From: Mycobacterium sp. 1554424.7
GTDB taxonomy: Bacteria > Actinomycetota > Actinomycetes > Mycobacteriales > Mycobacteriaceae
DNA: 64,000 bases
Direction of reading: 5' to 3'
Assembly (NCBI RefSeq): GCF_001665295.1
Contig: NZ_LZSE01000120.1
Coordinates: forward strand, 1-64,000
The notes beneath the pieces are model-generated. The model worked only from the letters and a program-made list of their open reading frames with translations. It was not told the origin of the DNA and made no database searches. Each line of letters starts with the position of its first letter. Position 1 is the stretch's first letter. Shown here in pieces: positions 42,812-51,952 of the stretch. The position numbers and the translations under genes were made by a program.

Positions 42812-44157
42812 AGTCGTTTTCCGAGCGGAACCAAACCGTCATCGGCGTGGTGGGTATCACCGCGACGGCCGCGATCGTCCTAGCCGCCCTGGAGTATGAC
42901 AAGTTGCCCATCTTTACCGCGCAAAAGGCCGACTACTCGGCCTATTTCGCCGAATCGAGCGGCATCGGCCCGGGCGCGCACGTACAGGTTTCGGGCTTCC
43001 AGGTCGGCGCCATCACCAGCGTCGAACTAGACGGTCCACGTGTCCTGATCAAGTTCAATGTGGAGAAGAACGTTCGCCTCGGTGATCGCACCGAGGCGGC
43101 CATCAAAGCCAAGAGCCTGTTGGGCGCGAAAGTGCTCGAAGTTACGCCACGCGGCGACGGTCAGTTATCCGGCCCTATCCCGTTGAACCGCACGACCCCC
43201 GCTTACCAGCTGCCGGACGCGCTCGGCGATCTGACCCAGACCATTCGGGGGCTGGACACCGATCGGCTGGACCAGTCGCTGAACACCCTGGCCCAAACAT
43301 TCAAGGACACACCCCCCAACCTCAAGGCGGCGCTCGACGGCGTCGCCCGGTTTGCCCAGACCCTCGACGAACGGGACAACCAACTTCGGAAGCTGCTCGC
43401 CAACGCCAACAAGGTGACGGGGGTGTTGGCCAAGCGCAGTGACCAAGTCGTGGAACTGATCGCCAACACCAACGCGTTGCTGATTGAGCTGCGGACGCAA
43501 AGTGCTGCGCTGGACCAAATCTCGGGCAGCATTTCTACCCTCGCACGGCAGCTGTCGGGATTCGTCACCGACAACCGCTCACAACTGCGATCAGCCCTCG
43601 ACAAGCTCAACGGAGTGCTGGCTATCGTCGACAATCGCAAAGATCGACTACAGGAGTCGCTGAAACTACTCAACGCATACTCGCTGTCGCTTGGCGAGAC
43701 GGTTTCCTCCGGACCATTCTTCAAGGCCTACGTCGTCAACTTGCTGCCCGGTCAGTTCCTGCAGCCGTTTGTCGACGTGGCGTTCAAGGACCTGGGCTTG
43801 GACCCGAACACGTTGTTGCCTTCGCAGCGCACCGACCCGCAGATTGGGCAGCCGGGCACACCCCCGTTGCCGGTGCCGTTTCCCCGCACCGGCCAGGGCG
43901 GAGAGCCCAATCTCCGGTTGCCCGACGCGATCACGGGTAATCCCGGGGATCACCCGTGCCCGTTGCCCGGGCCGGGCTGTTATCCCTATCGTGAGCCGCC
44001 GCCGGCGCCGCCGCCAGGGGGGCCGCCACCCGGCCCCCCGGCGATCGCGCCACCGGATCTGGCCTCCGTCCCCGAACCCACTCCGTCACCGGTCTACGCG
44101 CCGCCGCCCGGTGAGGTGCCGCCGCCCGGTCAGACGCCGCCGAGGGGACAACGGTGA
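42808..44157 (+). CDS. mceC: MceC subunit of mce cluster 2
   Basis: 449 residues from ATG 42808 (ATGA overlap with mceB). Anchor helix about 10-28, MCE domain about 42-115 (GIGPGAHVQVSGFQVGAITS), a long coiled helical region and a strongly Pro-rich tail over the last 80 or so residues. GTG 42796 in frame is a less likely start. Confidence 0.92.
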   Translation: MKSFSERNQTVIGVVGITATAAIVLAALEYDKLPIFTAQKADYSAYFAESSGIGPGAHVQVSGFQVGAITSVELDGPRVLIKFNVEKNVRLGDRTEAAIKAKSLLGAKVLEVTPRGDGQLSGPIPLNRTTPAYQLPDALGDLTQTIRGLDTDRLDQSLNTLAQTFKDTPPNLKAALDGVARFAQTLDERDNQLRKLLANANKVTGVLAKRSDQVVELIANTNALLIELRTQSAALDQISGSISTLARQLSGFVTDNRSQLRSALDKLNGVLAIVDNRKDRLQESLKLLNAYSLSLGETVSSGPFFKAYVVNLLPGQFLQPFVDVAFKDLGLDPNTLLPSQRTDPQIGQPGTPPLPVPFPRTGQGGEPNLRLPDAITGNPGDHPCPLPGPGCYPYREPPPAPPPGGPPPGPPAIAPPDLASVPEPTPSPVYAPPPGEVPPPGQTPPRGQR

Positions 44158-45434
44158 GATCACGTGCCGCCCGAATCGCGCTGGCCGTCGTCCTGTCGGC
44201 GACTCTGGCGGCGGGACTCGGCCTCGTCTGGTCGCTGCCGGGGTTCAACCGAACCCACGTGGTCGCCTACTTCGACAACAGCAACGGCATATTCGTCGGC
44301 GACGACGTCGTGATCCTCGGCGTCAAGGTCGGCCAAATCGCGAACATCGAACCGCAGCCCGAACGCGCCAAGATCAGTTTTTGGCTGGACAGCAAATACC
44401 CGGTTCCCGCCGACGTCAACGCGGTCATCCTCTCGCCGAAACTGATCACCTCCCGGGCGGTCCAACTGACGCCGGCCTATACCGGCGGTCCCCGACTCGC
44501 CGATGGCGCCGTCATATCCCAAAGCCATACGGCGGTGCCGGTGGAGTTCGACGACTTGCGCCAACAGTTGGAGAAGCTGACGGAAAGCCTGCAGCCGACA
44601 CAACCCGGCGGCGTCAGCCCACTCGGGGCCTTCATCGACACAACGGCCGACAACCTTCGGGGACAGGGCTCCCGGATTCGCGACACCATCGTCAAACTGT
44701 CACAATCGGTTTCGGCGTTCGGCGACCACAGCAACGACACATTTTCGACCGTCAAGAGCCTCTCGACGCTGGTGTCCGCACTCCACGACAGCGCTGACCT
44801 GATGCGTCAGCTCAACACCAATCTGGCCGCGGTAACGGCGCTTTTCGCCAATGATCCCGATGAGGTGGCCAGGGCGGTCAGCGACTTCAACACTGCGGTC
44901 GATGACGTCAAGGGATTCCTGGCCGACAACCGCGATGCACTGGGAGCCACATCCGACAAGTTGGCGAGCATCTCACAGGCCCTCACCGACAGCCTCGACG
45001 ACGTCAAGCAGACGCTGCATGCTCTTCCGAACGTGGTGGGCAACTTCGTCAACATCTATGACCCGGCGCAGGGATCCATCACCGGTATCCTGGCCATCAA
45101 CAACTTCGCCAATCCGATCTCGTTCCTGTGCGGGGCAATTCAAGCCGCGTCGCGGCTCAACAACGAGCAGTCGGCCAAGCTCTGCGTGCAATACCTGGCA
45201 CCGATCATCAAGAATCGGCAATACAACTTCCTCCCATTGGGATTGAACCCGTTCGTCACCGCGCAAGCCCGACCCAACGAGATCACCTACAGCGAGGACT
45301 GGCTGCGGCCGGACCACCGGCCTGACCCGCCGCCCGCCTCGCCCACGCCGGCGCCGGCGGCTGAGGCACCGACACCCACCAATCCTGCTGACGGCCTGCC
45401 CGGCCTCATGGTTCCACCAGGGGGCAATCAATGA
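44154..45434 (+). CDS. mceD: MceD subunit of mce cluster 2
   Basis: 426 residues from GTG 44154 (GTGA overlap with mceC). Anchor helix about 5-25, MCE domain about 35-112 (GIFVGDDVVILGVKVGQIANI), helical region with two cysteines near 320-345 and a Pro/Ala-rich tail. Overlaps mceE by four bases. Confidence 0.92.
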   Translation: MRSRAARIALAVVLSATLAAGLGLVWSLPGFNRTHVVAYFDNSNGIFVGDDVVILGVKVGQIANIEPQPERAKISFWLDSKYPVPADVNAVILSPKLITSRAVQLTPAYTGGPRLADGAVISQSHTAVPVEFDDLRQQLEKLTESLQPTQPGGVSPLGAFIDTTADNLRGQGSRIRDTIVKLSQSVSAFGDHSNDTFSTVKSLSTLVSALHDSADLMRQLNTNLAAVTALFANDPDEVARAVSDFNTAVDDVKGFLADNRDALGATSDKLASISQALTDSLDDVKQTLHALPNVVGNFVNIYDPAQGSITGILAINNFANPISFLCGAIQAASRLNNEQSAKLCVQYLAPIIKNRQYNFLPLGLNPFVTAQARPNEITYSEDWLRPDHRPDPPPASPTPAPAAEAPTPTNPADGLPGLMVPPGGNQ

Positions 45435-46567
45435 CGAAGGGCTTCGTGCGCGTAAGCGCATTGCTGCTGTTGATTACCGTGACCGCCGCGATGCCGGGAT
45501 GCGGGTGGCGCGGGGTGAACTCGCTACCCCTCCCGGGCACTCAAGGGCAGGGACCGGGGTCGTACCAGGTGCAGGCCCAGATGCCGAATGTTGCCAACAT
45601 CCAGCCCAATTCACGGGTCCGGGTCGGCGATGTCACCGTCGGCACCGTCACCAAAATCGAGCGACAGGGCTGGCACGCCTTGATCACGATGAGGATCAAC
45701 GGCGACGTCGACCTGCCCGCCAATGCCACTGTGAAATTGGGGCAGACCAGCGTTCTCGGCACCGTGCACGTCGAGCTGGCCGCGCCCACCGACGCTCCGC
45801 CGCAAGGAAAATTGCGGAACGGCTCGATGATCGCACTGGCGCGTGCCGGCGCTTACCCAACCACCGAGCAAACGCTGTCGGTGGCCGCGATGTTCCTCAA
45901 TGGGGGAGGCCTGGGCCAAGTCCAAGACATCACCAAGGCGTTCAGCACCGCGTTCGGCGGCCGAGAAGAAGACCTGCGCATCCTGATTCGGCGCGTCGAC
46001 CAGTTCGTCGGCCAGTTGAATCAACAAAAGGACGACATCCTTACGGCGACCGACCGGATCAACAACCTGGCGAGCCAGTTCGCCGCACAGCAGCCGGTCA
46101 TCGACAATGGATTACGGACGATCCCAGATGCGCTGGCTGTGCTCAAGGATCAAAGGGAAAATCTTGTCGAGGCCTTCGACCGGCTCGGCAAATTCAGCGC
46201 ACTGGCCGCCGATTCCGCGAACAAGACCAAAGCCGCCTTCGTGCAGGAACTGCGCGATCTCGGTCCCGTGTTGGAGTCGTTGGCCAACGCCGGGCCCGCA
46301 TTGACCAGATCGCTCAGCCTGCTGCCCACCTTCCCGTGGCCAAAGGAGGACATCGACAAGGTCTTCCGGGGAGACGCGGCCAACATCACCATGATCATCG
46401 ACTTGACGTTGAGCCGGCTCGACACGGCACTTTTCACCGGTACCCGCTGGGAAGGGAACCTCACCCAACTCGAAATGCAATGGGGTCGCACGATCGGTCA
46501 ACTACCCAGTCCGGTCACCGCCGGCAACCCGTTGGTGGTTCCTTACCACCGGGATCAGGGGCCGTGA
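45431..46567 (+). CDS. mceE: MceE lipoprotein of mce cluster 2
   Basis: 378 residues with a lipoprotein signal: MTKGFVR, hydrophobic ALLLLITVTAAM and lipobox MPGC with Cys24. MCE domain about 45-115 (IQPNSRVRVGDVTVGTVTKI). Lipid-anchored subunit of the second Mce complex; ATGA overlap with mceD, one base before mceF. Confidence 0.92.
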   Translation: MTKGFVRVSALLLLITVTAAMPGCGWRGVNSLPLPGTQGQGPGSYQVQAQMPNVANIQPNSRVRVGDVTVGTVTKIERQGWHALITMRINGDVDLPANATVKLGQTSVLGTVHVELAAPTDAPPQGKLRNGSMIALARAGAYPTTEQTLSVAAMFLNGGGLGQVQDITKAFSTAFGGREEDLRILIRRVDQFVGQLNQQKDDILTATDRINNLASQFAAQQPVIDNGLRTIPDALAVLKDQRENLVEAFDRLGKFSALAADSANKTKAAFVQELRDLGPVLESLANAGPALTRSLSLLPTFPWPKEDIDKVFRGDAANITMIIDLTLSRLDTALFTGTRWEGNLTQLEMQWGRTIGQLPSPVTAGNPLVVPYHRDQGP

Positions 46568-46568
46568 G

Positions 46569-48032
46569 ATGAATCTGAATCGGCGCATCAAGCTTCAACT
46601 CGCCCTGTTCGCGGTCATCGCCGTTACTGCGGGTGCGGTGATGGTCTTTCGCTACATCAATGCTCCGGCAATGATTTTCGGAGTCGGACGCTACACCGTC
46701 ACCATGGAACTTCCCCGCGCCGCCGGCCTGTATCCCAGCGCGAACGTGTCCTATCGCGGGACGGAAGTCGGACATGTCGAGAAGGTGGAGCTGACCGACG
46801 GCGGCGTACTGGCGGTGCTTTCGCTGAGATCGGACATCAAGGTGCCCGCAAACCTGCGCGCCGAGGTGCACAGCCAGAGCGCTCTGGGCGAACAGTATGT
46901 CAGTTTGCTACCGCGCGGCGCTGGCCCGTCGCTGAGAGACGGCGATGTGATACCGGCGGCGGCTACTTCCGTCCCACCGGATATCGATTCACTGTTGGAT
47001 GCCACCAACCGGGGATTGTCGGCCATACCGCGAGACAACCTCAAGACCGCGATCGACGAAAGCTACACCGCCGTAGGAGGTCTGGGTCCTGAACTCGCCC
47101 GACTGGTCGGCGGCTCAACCCAGCTGGCGATCGACGCCGACAAGAACCTTGACCCGTTGACGACCCTGATCGACCGGTCGGCGCCGGTCCTCGATTCGCA
47201 GGCCGACACCGCCGACGCGATCCGTGCGTGGGCCGCACACCTGGCCACGATCACGGGCCAACTCCGTTCCAGCGACGCCTCCCTGGCCGGAGTCCTTCGT
47301 AACGGCGGGGCGGCCGCCGATCAAGCGCGCCAACTGTTCCAGCGGCTGCAGCCCACCCTGCCGGTCCTGCTCGCCAACCTGGTCAGCGTCGGTGATGTTG
47401 CCGTCACCTACCAGCCGGCGCTCGAGCAACTGCTGGTGCTGTTTCCCCAAGCTGTTGCCAACATCCAGGGCATGATGGTCGCCAACCGCAACACCAAACA
47501 GGATTACAAGGGCTTGTTTTTGGACTTCAAGCTCAACCTCAACCTTCCGCCGGTGTGCAACACCGGTTTCCTGCCACCTCAGCAGCAACGGATCCCCTCG
47601 TTCGAGGACCACCCGAACCGGGCTCCCGGCGACCTGTACTGCCGGGTCCCGCAGGATTCACCGTTCAATGTCCGTGGGGCGCGCAACTATCCATGCCTCA
47701 CGGTTCCGGGCAAGCGGGCTCCCACCGTCAAGATGTGCGAGAGCAACGAGCAGTACGTGCCGCTCAACGATGGCTACAACTGGAAGGGCGACCCCAACGC
47801 CACCCTATCCGGTCAAGACGTTCCCCAGTTGCCGCCCGGATCGCCGCCTCCCGCGCAGAACGCCCCGCCCGCCGCCGCACTGCCGCCGCCAATCGCGGCG
47901 GCCGAATATGACCCGGCGACCGGCACGTACGTGGGGCCGGACGGGCATCTCTATACGCAGTCGGACCTTTCCCAAACTGCCCCGAAGGAGCGAACATGGC
48001 AGTCAATGTTGATTCCGCCGGCAAAAAACTAG
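46569..48032 (+). CDS. mceF: MceF subunit of mce cluster 2
   Basis: 487 residues: anchor helix about 8-28, MCE domain about 38-110 (GLYPSANVSYRGTEVGHVEKV), a helical region and a globular, Cys-containing C-terminal part (PPVCNTG, DLYCRVP, NYPCLTV, VKMCESN) with a Pro-rich segment near 415-445. The last 37 bases overlap the start of the next gene. Confidence 0.92.
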   Translation: MNLNRRIKLQLALFAVIAVTAGAVMVFRYINAPAMIFGVGRYTVTMELPRAAGLYPSANVSYRGTEVGHVEKVELTDGGVLAVLSLRSDIKVPANLRAEVHSQSALGEQYVSLLPRGAGPSLRDGDVIPAAATSVPPDIDSLLDATNRGLSAIPRDNLKTAIDESYTAVGGLGPELARLVGGSTQLAIDADKNLDPLTTLIDRSAPVLDSQADTADAIRAWAAHLATITGQLRSSDASLAGVLRNGGAAADQARQLFQRLQPTLPVLLANLVSVGDVAVTYQPALEQLLVLFPQAVANIQGMMVANRNTKQDYKGLFLDFKLNLNLPPVCNTGFLPPQQQRIPSFEDHPNRAPGDLYCRVPQDSPFNVRGARNYPCLTVPGKRAPTVKMCESNEQYVPLNDGYNWKGDPNATLSGQDVPQLPPGSPPPAQNAPPAAALPPPIAAAEYDPATGTYVGPDGHLYTQSDLSQTAPKERTWQSMLIPPAKN

Positions 48033-48583
48033 AAGGACCGGCCGACTCCGATGGCCCTGAGGCACAGGACATCGGCGCTGACGGCGGGGTTGGCGGCGCG
48101 CATCGGGTTGCCAGGAGAGCGCTGTTCGCCTCGCTGGCGATGGTCGTCGCGTTCGCCGGGTTGATCGGCTGGCTGAGCTACCGCGCTTATCAATCACACC
48201 AGGACCAGTCACAGCGCAATCTCTTTCTGCAGATTGCTCGACAGGGTGCATTGAACCTGACGACGATCAACTGCACGCAGGCCGAGGCCGATGTCCAGCG
48301 CATCGTCGATTCGGCGACCGGAATGTTCCGTGACGACTTCACCAGAAGATCGCAGCCGTTCATCGACGTCGTGAAACAAGCGCAGTCCAAGTCACAGGGC
48401 GTAATCACCGAAGCTGCGGTGGAATCCGCCGACAGCAATTCTGCCCAGGTTCTCGTGGCGGTGAACGTGAACACCTCGATCGCCGGGGTCGCCGAGCCGC
48501 AGCCGCGTGCTTGGCGGATGAGAATCGCGGTTCAAAGGGTCGGCGATGGCGCCAAGGTGTCCAACGTGGAGTTCGTGGCATGA
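47996..48583 (+). CDS. Mce-associated membrane protein 1 of mce cluster 2
   Basis: 195 residues: acidic N-terminus, one membrane helix (ALFASLAMVVAFAGLIGWLS), then a periplasmic SnoaL/NTF2-like domain with NCTQAEADVQRIVDSATG, the usual Mas pattern. AAGGAG six bases before ATG 47996 supports a start inside mceF. Overlaps the second mas gene as ATGA. Confidence 0.82.
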   Translation: MAVNVDSAGKKLEGPADSDGPEAQDIGADGGVGGAHRVARRALFASLAMVVAFAGLIGWLSYRAYQSHQDQSQRNLFLQIARQGALNLTTINCTQAEADVQRIVDSATGMFRDDFTRRSQPFIDVVKQAQSKSQGVITEAAVESADSNSAQVLVAVNVNTSIAGVAEPQPRAWRMRIAVQRVGDGAKVSNVEFVA

Positions 48584-49194
48584 CGCCGACTGAAGTGACC
48601 GACCTGGTCGAGAAGATCGCCGAGCCAGACCCCGCCGACGACTTGGAAGTTCCACCTGACTCAGACGAAGACGCCAACGCTCCTGGGCGCCAGGATGTCC
48701 GGCGCTCGGGCATCCAATGGCGCCGCGCGCTCGCGTTCGGGATCCTGCCCAGCTTGGCGCTGATCTTGGCCATGGCTGCGGGTTACCTGAAATGGTATGA
48801 CTCGTCGGCTCGCGACTCGCGTCTCGCCGCCGTCGAATCGGTGCGGGCCGCGAGCGAAGGCGCCGTCGCGATGCTGTCCTATCGACCGGACACCGTTGAG
48901 AAAGACCTGGGTTCGGCGCGAGACCGGCTGACCGGAGCGCTCAAGGACTCCTACAGTTCGCTGACTCACGACGTGGTGGTTCCTGGCAGCAAGCAAAAGA
49001 AGATCTCGGCAACGGCCAGTGTGCCGGCGGCCGCGTCCGTCTCGGCTTCACCCAGTCACGCCGTCGTGCTGATGTTTGTCGATCAGACCATCGTCATGGG
49101 CAGCGATCCGCCCTCCAACACGTCCTCCCGGGTACGTGCGGCACTCGACAAGGTGAATGGCCGGTGGTTGATCTCCTCGTTCGATCCGATCTGA
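48580..49194 (+). CDS. Mce-associated membrane protein 2 of mce cluster 2
   Basis: 204 residues: acidic N-terminus of about 45, one membrane helix (ALAFGILPSLALILAMAAGYL's core), and a periplasmic domain with GAVAMLSYRPDTVEKDL and VNGRWLISSFDPI, the signature end of Mas proteins. Two mas genes in tandem are normal in mycobacterial mce operons. ATGA overlap with the preceding gene. Confidence 0.82.
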   Translation: MTPTEVTDLVEKIAEPDPADDLEVPPDSDEDANAPGRQDVRRSGIQWRRALAFGILPSLALILAMAAGYLKWYDSSARDSRLAAVESVRAASEGAVAMLSYRPDTVEKDLGSARDRLTGALKDSYSSLTHDVVVPGSKQKKISATASVPAAASVSASPSHAVVLMFVDQTIVMGSDPPSNTSSRVRAALDKVNGRWLISSFDPI

Positions 49195-49201
49195 GCCCGC
49201 C

Positions 49202-49906
49202 ATGTTGAACCTTCCGTGTATCCGAATCCCGAAGCCGCTCGCGGCGATTGGTGTGGCCGCCGCTCTGGTCGGTGTCCCCACCGCGCACGCTGACGGTGAC
49301 AACAACACGCTGGTGTTGAACAATAAGCGGCTCAACGACGGTATTGTCGCAAACGTCTACACCGTCCAGCACCAAGCGGGTTGCACGAACGACGTCACGA
49401 TCAACCCGCAACTTCAGCTTGCCGCCCAATGGCACACCCACGATCTGATGACAAACCGCGGCCTCGACGGCGATATCGGCTCAGACGGATCCACACCTGA
49501 AAAGCGCGCCGAGGCGGCAGGATTCCGCGGACACGTGGCCGAGACGGTGGCCACCAACCCGGCGCTGGCAATCAGCGGCATGGAGGTGATCAACCAGTGG
49601 TACTACAACCCCGCCTATAAGGCCATTATGGCTAATTGCGCCTACAGCCAAATCGGCGTGTGGTCCGAGAACAGCCCCGACCGTACCGTGCTCGTGGCCG
49701 TGTACGGCCAGCCGCAGCAACCGCCGAAAGCGTCCGGGATCCCTGCAAATACAACGGTCTTGGCCGGCCCGCCTACCGGATCACCCGATGTGCCGCCCGA
49801 CCCCAGTCCCGACTACGACGCCAGTGACGAACTGGAATTCGGAACCAACTGGTTTGCCTGGATCCTGCGGGGTGTCTACCCCCCGCCCGGTTATCCGCCC
49901 CACTAG
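49202..49906 (+). CDS. Secreted CAP/SCP-domain protein of mce cluster 2
   Basis: 234 residues: signal peptide ending PTAHA before DGDNN, then a CAP domain with NNKRLNDGIVANVYTVQ, LAAQWHTHDLMTNRG, FRGHVAETVATNP and CAYSQIGVWSEN, followed by a Pro-rich linker and a short aromatic end. CAP proteins of this type bind sterols or fatty acids in other organisms. Co-transcription with a Mce importer suggests delivery or capture of a hydrophobic substrate outside the membrane. Confidence 0.78.
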   Translation: MLNLPCIRIPKPLAAIGVAAALVGVPTAHADGDNNTLVLNNKRLNDGIVANVYTVQHQAGCTNDVTINPQLQLAAQWHTHDLMTNRGLDGDIGSDGSTPEKRAEAAGFRGHVAETVATNPALAISGMEVINQWYYNPAYKAIMANCAYSQIGVWSENSPDRTVLVAVYGQPQQPPKASGIPANTTVLAGPPTGSPDVPPDPSPDYDASDELEFGTNWFAWILRGVYPPPGYPPH

Positions 49907-49927
49907 TCAGAACATGGCCGACTCATC

Positions 49928-50311
49928 ATGAGAGACCTACCGATCACGAGACACTGCTCGGCTGCCGTCTCGCTGCTCGCCTCGGTGGCCGCCGCCGGCG
50001 CTGCCGTGATGCCGGCGCCGTGGGCGTACGCCGCCCCGGCACCCGAGGTGGAGTATCTGTACAACGTGACGGCACGTCGGCACTACAGTTTCCCCGACAA
50101 CGACGCGCTCGGTTATGGCCATGGAATCTGCGCCAACGTGGCTCGGGGCGAGGGCTACGGTCAAATAATGGCCGAAGTGAAGCACGACGTGACACCTAAC
50201 GACGAGTTCGCGGCCAACTATTTGGTGTCGTATGCAGTGAACCTGCTTTGCCCTGGCGAGATCTGGCAGCTGCGCAACTCGGCGGCCCACTATCAGCCGC
50301 CCGCGGGGTAG
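49928..50311 (+). CDS. Secreted DUF732-like protein closing mce cluster 2
   Basis: 127 residues: signal peptide with likely cleavage near AYAAP, then a small helical domain with two cysteines (HGICANVARGEGY and NLLCPGE), the DUF732 pattern widespread among small exported mycobacterial proteins. Function unknown. It starts 21 bases after the CAP gene and is convergent with the class II aldolase. Confidence 0.72.
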   Translation: MRDLPITRHCSAAVSLLASVAAAGAAVMPAPWAYAAPAPEVEYLYNVTARRHYSFPDNDALGYGHGICANVARGEGYGQIMAEVKHDVTPNDEFAANYLVSYAVNLLCPGEIWQLRNSAAHYQPPAG

Positions 50312-50338
50312 TCGCGGATCACCGTCCACGACCTGACA

Positions 50339-51031
50339 TCACGTCGCGCGACCAGACCGGCGCACGAGGTATTGCCACCCGGCGTCGAATTGCGTGTGAT
50401 TCCATGCCTGATCCCGTTTGAAATGAGTTTCCTTCTCGTCTGACCACTGCTGCGGCCCGCCGGCGGCCGCGGCCAGCAACTCCGTGCGACATGCGCTTTC
50501 CAGCAAGACGGACAGCATCACCGCTGTTGCTGCGTCGGGGCCTACGGTGACCGAACCATGATTCGGAATCAATATCGCACAGGCGTTGCCCAATGTTTTG
50601 GCCAGTGATCGTCCCAACTCGGGAGTAGCGACGAGGGCACCGGTTTCGGTGAACCGGGGGATCTGGGGGTAGGCGAACGGGACCCCGTCGTGCGAAATCG
50701 GATGCAGGTCGCGCCCGAGTGACGAGAAGGCGTTCACCGCGGGGGAATGGGTGTGCACGACGCAGCCCACGTCGCTTCGCGCATCCATGATCTGGGTATG
50801 GATATGGAATTCGAGATGTCGCCGGCCCTCGCCGGACAACACGCTGCCGATGGAATCCACGAGAACGACTTTCGCGGCGTCGATCTCCTCGAACGCCCAG
50901 CCGGAGGCCTTCATCCAGACGCCCCGGCCCGCGGGGTCACGAATCGATGCGTGCCCCCATACCATGTCACTCAGCCCGGCAACTGCCAAGGCGGCAGTGG
51001 CAGTCACGACGGTTTCGACTGGATCGTCCAT
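50339..51031 (-). CDS. Class II aldolase/adducin family protein
   Basis: 230 residues with the zinc-binding HTHSP and the earlier GHASIRDP of class II aldolases/epimerases, plus IPNHGSVTVG. Members cleave or epimerise phosphosugars, or decarboxylate and cleave hydroxy-keto acids from aromatic pathways. It starts one base after the IclR stop and is therefore part of the same transcript. It may act on a product of the divergent ring-cleavage operon. Confidence 0.82.
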   Translation of the reverse strand: MDDPVETVVTATAALAVAGLSDMVWGHASIRDPAGRGVWMKASGWAFEEIDAAKVVLVDSIGSVLSGEGRRHLEFHIHTQIMDARSDVGCVVHTHSPAVNAFSSLGRDLHPISHDGVPFAYPQIPRFTETGALVATPELGRSLAKTLGNACAILIPNHGSVTVGPDAATAVMLSVLLESACRTELLAAAAGGPQQWSDEKETHFKRDQAWNHTQFDAGWQYLVRRSGRAT

Positions 51032-51032
51032 C

Positions 51033-51824
51033 TCAGATATCGGCGACGGATAGTTGTTCCGAAATGGTTGCGGCAGTTGCTTTTACCGCCAGTTTCACCC
51101 GTTTAATCGCGGTGCGCGGTATCCGCGAGGCCAGCGCTGCGACGCTGACCGCCGCGATGACGCCGCCGCGGGCACCGTATATGGGAGCTGCCACGCCGAG
51201 GATTTCCTCGTCGAGCTCGCCTTGGGAAATCGCCGCTCCGTCCTTGCGGATCTGCGCCAAGCGCGCTTGTAACTGCCCCGGGTCGGTAAGGGTCTTGGCG
51301 GTAAATCGTTCCAGGGGTGCGGCGCTAAGGACGCTGGCCACCTCGTCCGGGGGTGCCCACGCGAGCAGTACCTCTGCGGCGGCACCAGCGTTGATCGGCA
51401 GGACGTGACCACGTTCGTAGGACAACCGCACGGGACGCGGGGCTTCGACAAGTTCTAGGCAGACGACGTAGCGACCCGAACGCCGCGTAAGCAGCGCCGT
51501 TTCGCCCACGGCGGACACCAATGACCGCATCGCCGGCACCGCGATGTCACCCAGGCTTGTCCCGGCGCGCGCCAACCGGGCAAGCTCGAAAATGCGTGGG
51601 CCCAAACGAAAGCCAACCGCGGCCTCCTCCACGAAACCGGCGTTGACAAGACTTTGCATGTACCGGTAACCCGTCGACCGTGCCACACCGATCCGGTCGG
51701 CAATTTCTGCCCCGGTCCACACCAGCTTCTTTTCGTTGAACAAAAGCAAGATGTCCAGCGCCCGATCGGCCGTGGAATTCCGATCTCGGTAGCGAGACGT
51801 CGTAGGCGTCGGTGGTCCTGGCAT
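51033..51824 (-). CDS. IclR-family regulator
   Basis: 263 residues from ATG 51824. N-terminal HTH: NSTADRALDILLLFNEKKLV, AEIADRIGVARSTGYRYMQS; C-terminal IclR effector domain with ISQGELDEEILGVAAPIYG. IclR proteins of aromatic pathways act as repressors or activators that bind ring acids. Three copies of GTCCTG-N5-CAGGAC surround the locus, one overlapping this start codon, so self-control is likely. Divergent from the MhpA-type operon and upstream of the class II aldolase. Confidence 0.88.
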   Translation of the reverse strand: MPGPPTPTTSRYRDRNSTADRALDILLLFNEKKLVWTGAEIADRIGVARSTGYRYMQSLVNAGFVEEAAVGFRLGPRIFELARLARAGTSLGDIAVPAMRSLVSAVGETALLTRRSGRYVVCLELVEAPRPVRLSYERGHVLPINAGAAAEVLLAWAPPDEVASVLSAAPLERFTAKTLTDPGQLQARLAQIRKDGAAISQGELDEEILGVAAPIYGARGGVIAAVSVAALASRIPRTAIKRVKLAVKATAATISEQLSVADI

Positions 51825-51831
51825 GCAGGAC
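51815..51831. promoter_or_regulatory. IclR operator, site 1
   Basis: GTCCTGGCATGCAGGAC: perfect 6-bp arms around five bases, overlapping the iclR start codon (51822-51824), a position fitting autorepression. Confidence 0.6.
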
Positions 51832-51893
51832 ACAATACCTGAAAAAGAGGAGGCACGAAACGTCCCGCCCGAGCGCCGGGCCGGACCCCATGT

Positions 51894-51910
51894 GTCCTGA
51901 TATACAGGAT
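51894..51910. promoter_or_regulatory. IclR operator, site 2
   Basis: GTCCTGATATACAGGAT: same architecture with one arm mismatch, 42 bases before the MhpA-type gene start in the divergent promoter region. Confidence 0.65.
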
Positions 51911-51952
51911 TAATATTTCGATTTACGCGCGACCTGCTATTACGCTGCGTGC

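Noticed and set aside
38800-50311. Naming cluster 2 mce4 (cholesterol importer)
   Set aside because: YrbE proteins look similar to YrbE4, but no KstR box lies upstream and the neighbours are not the cholesterol gene set; the cluster number needs a phylogeny.
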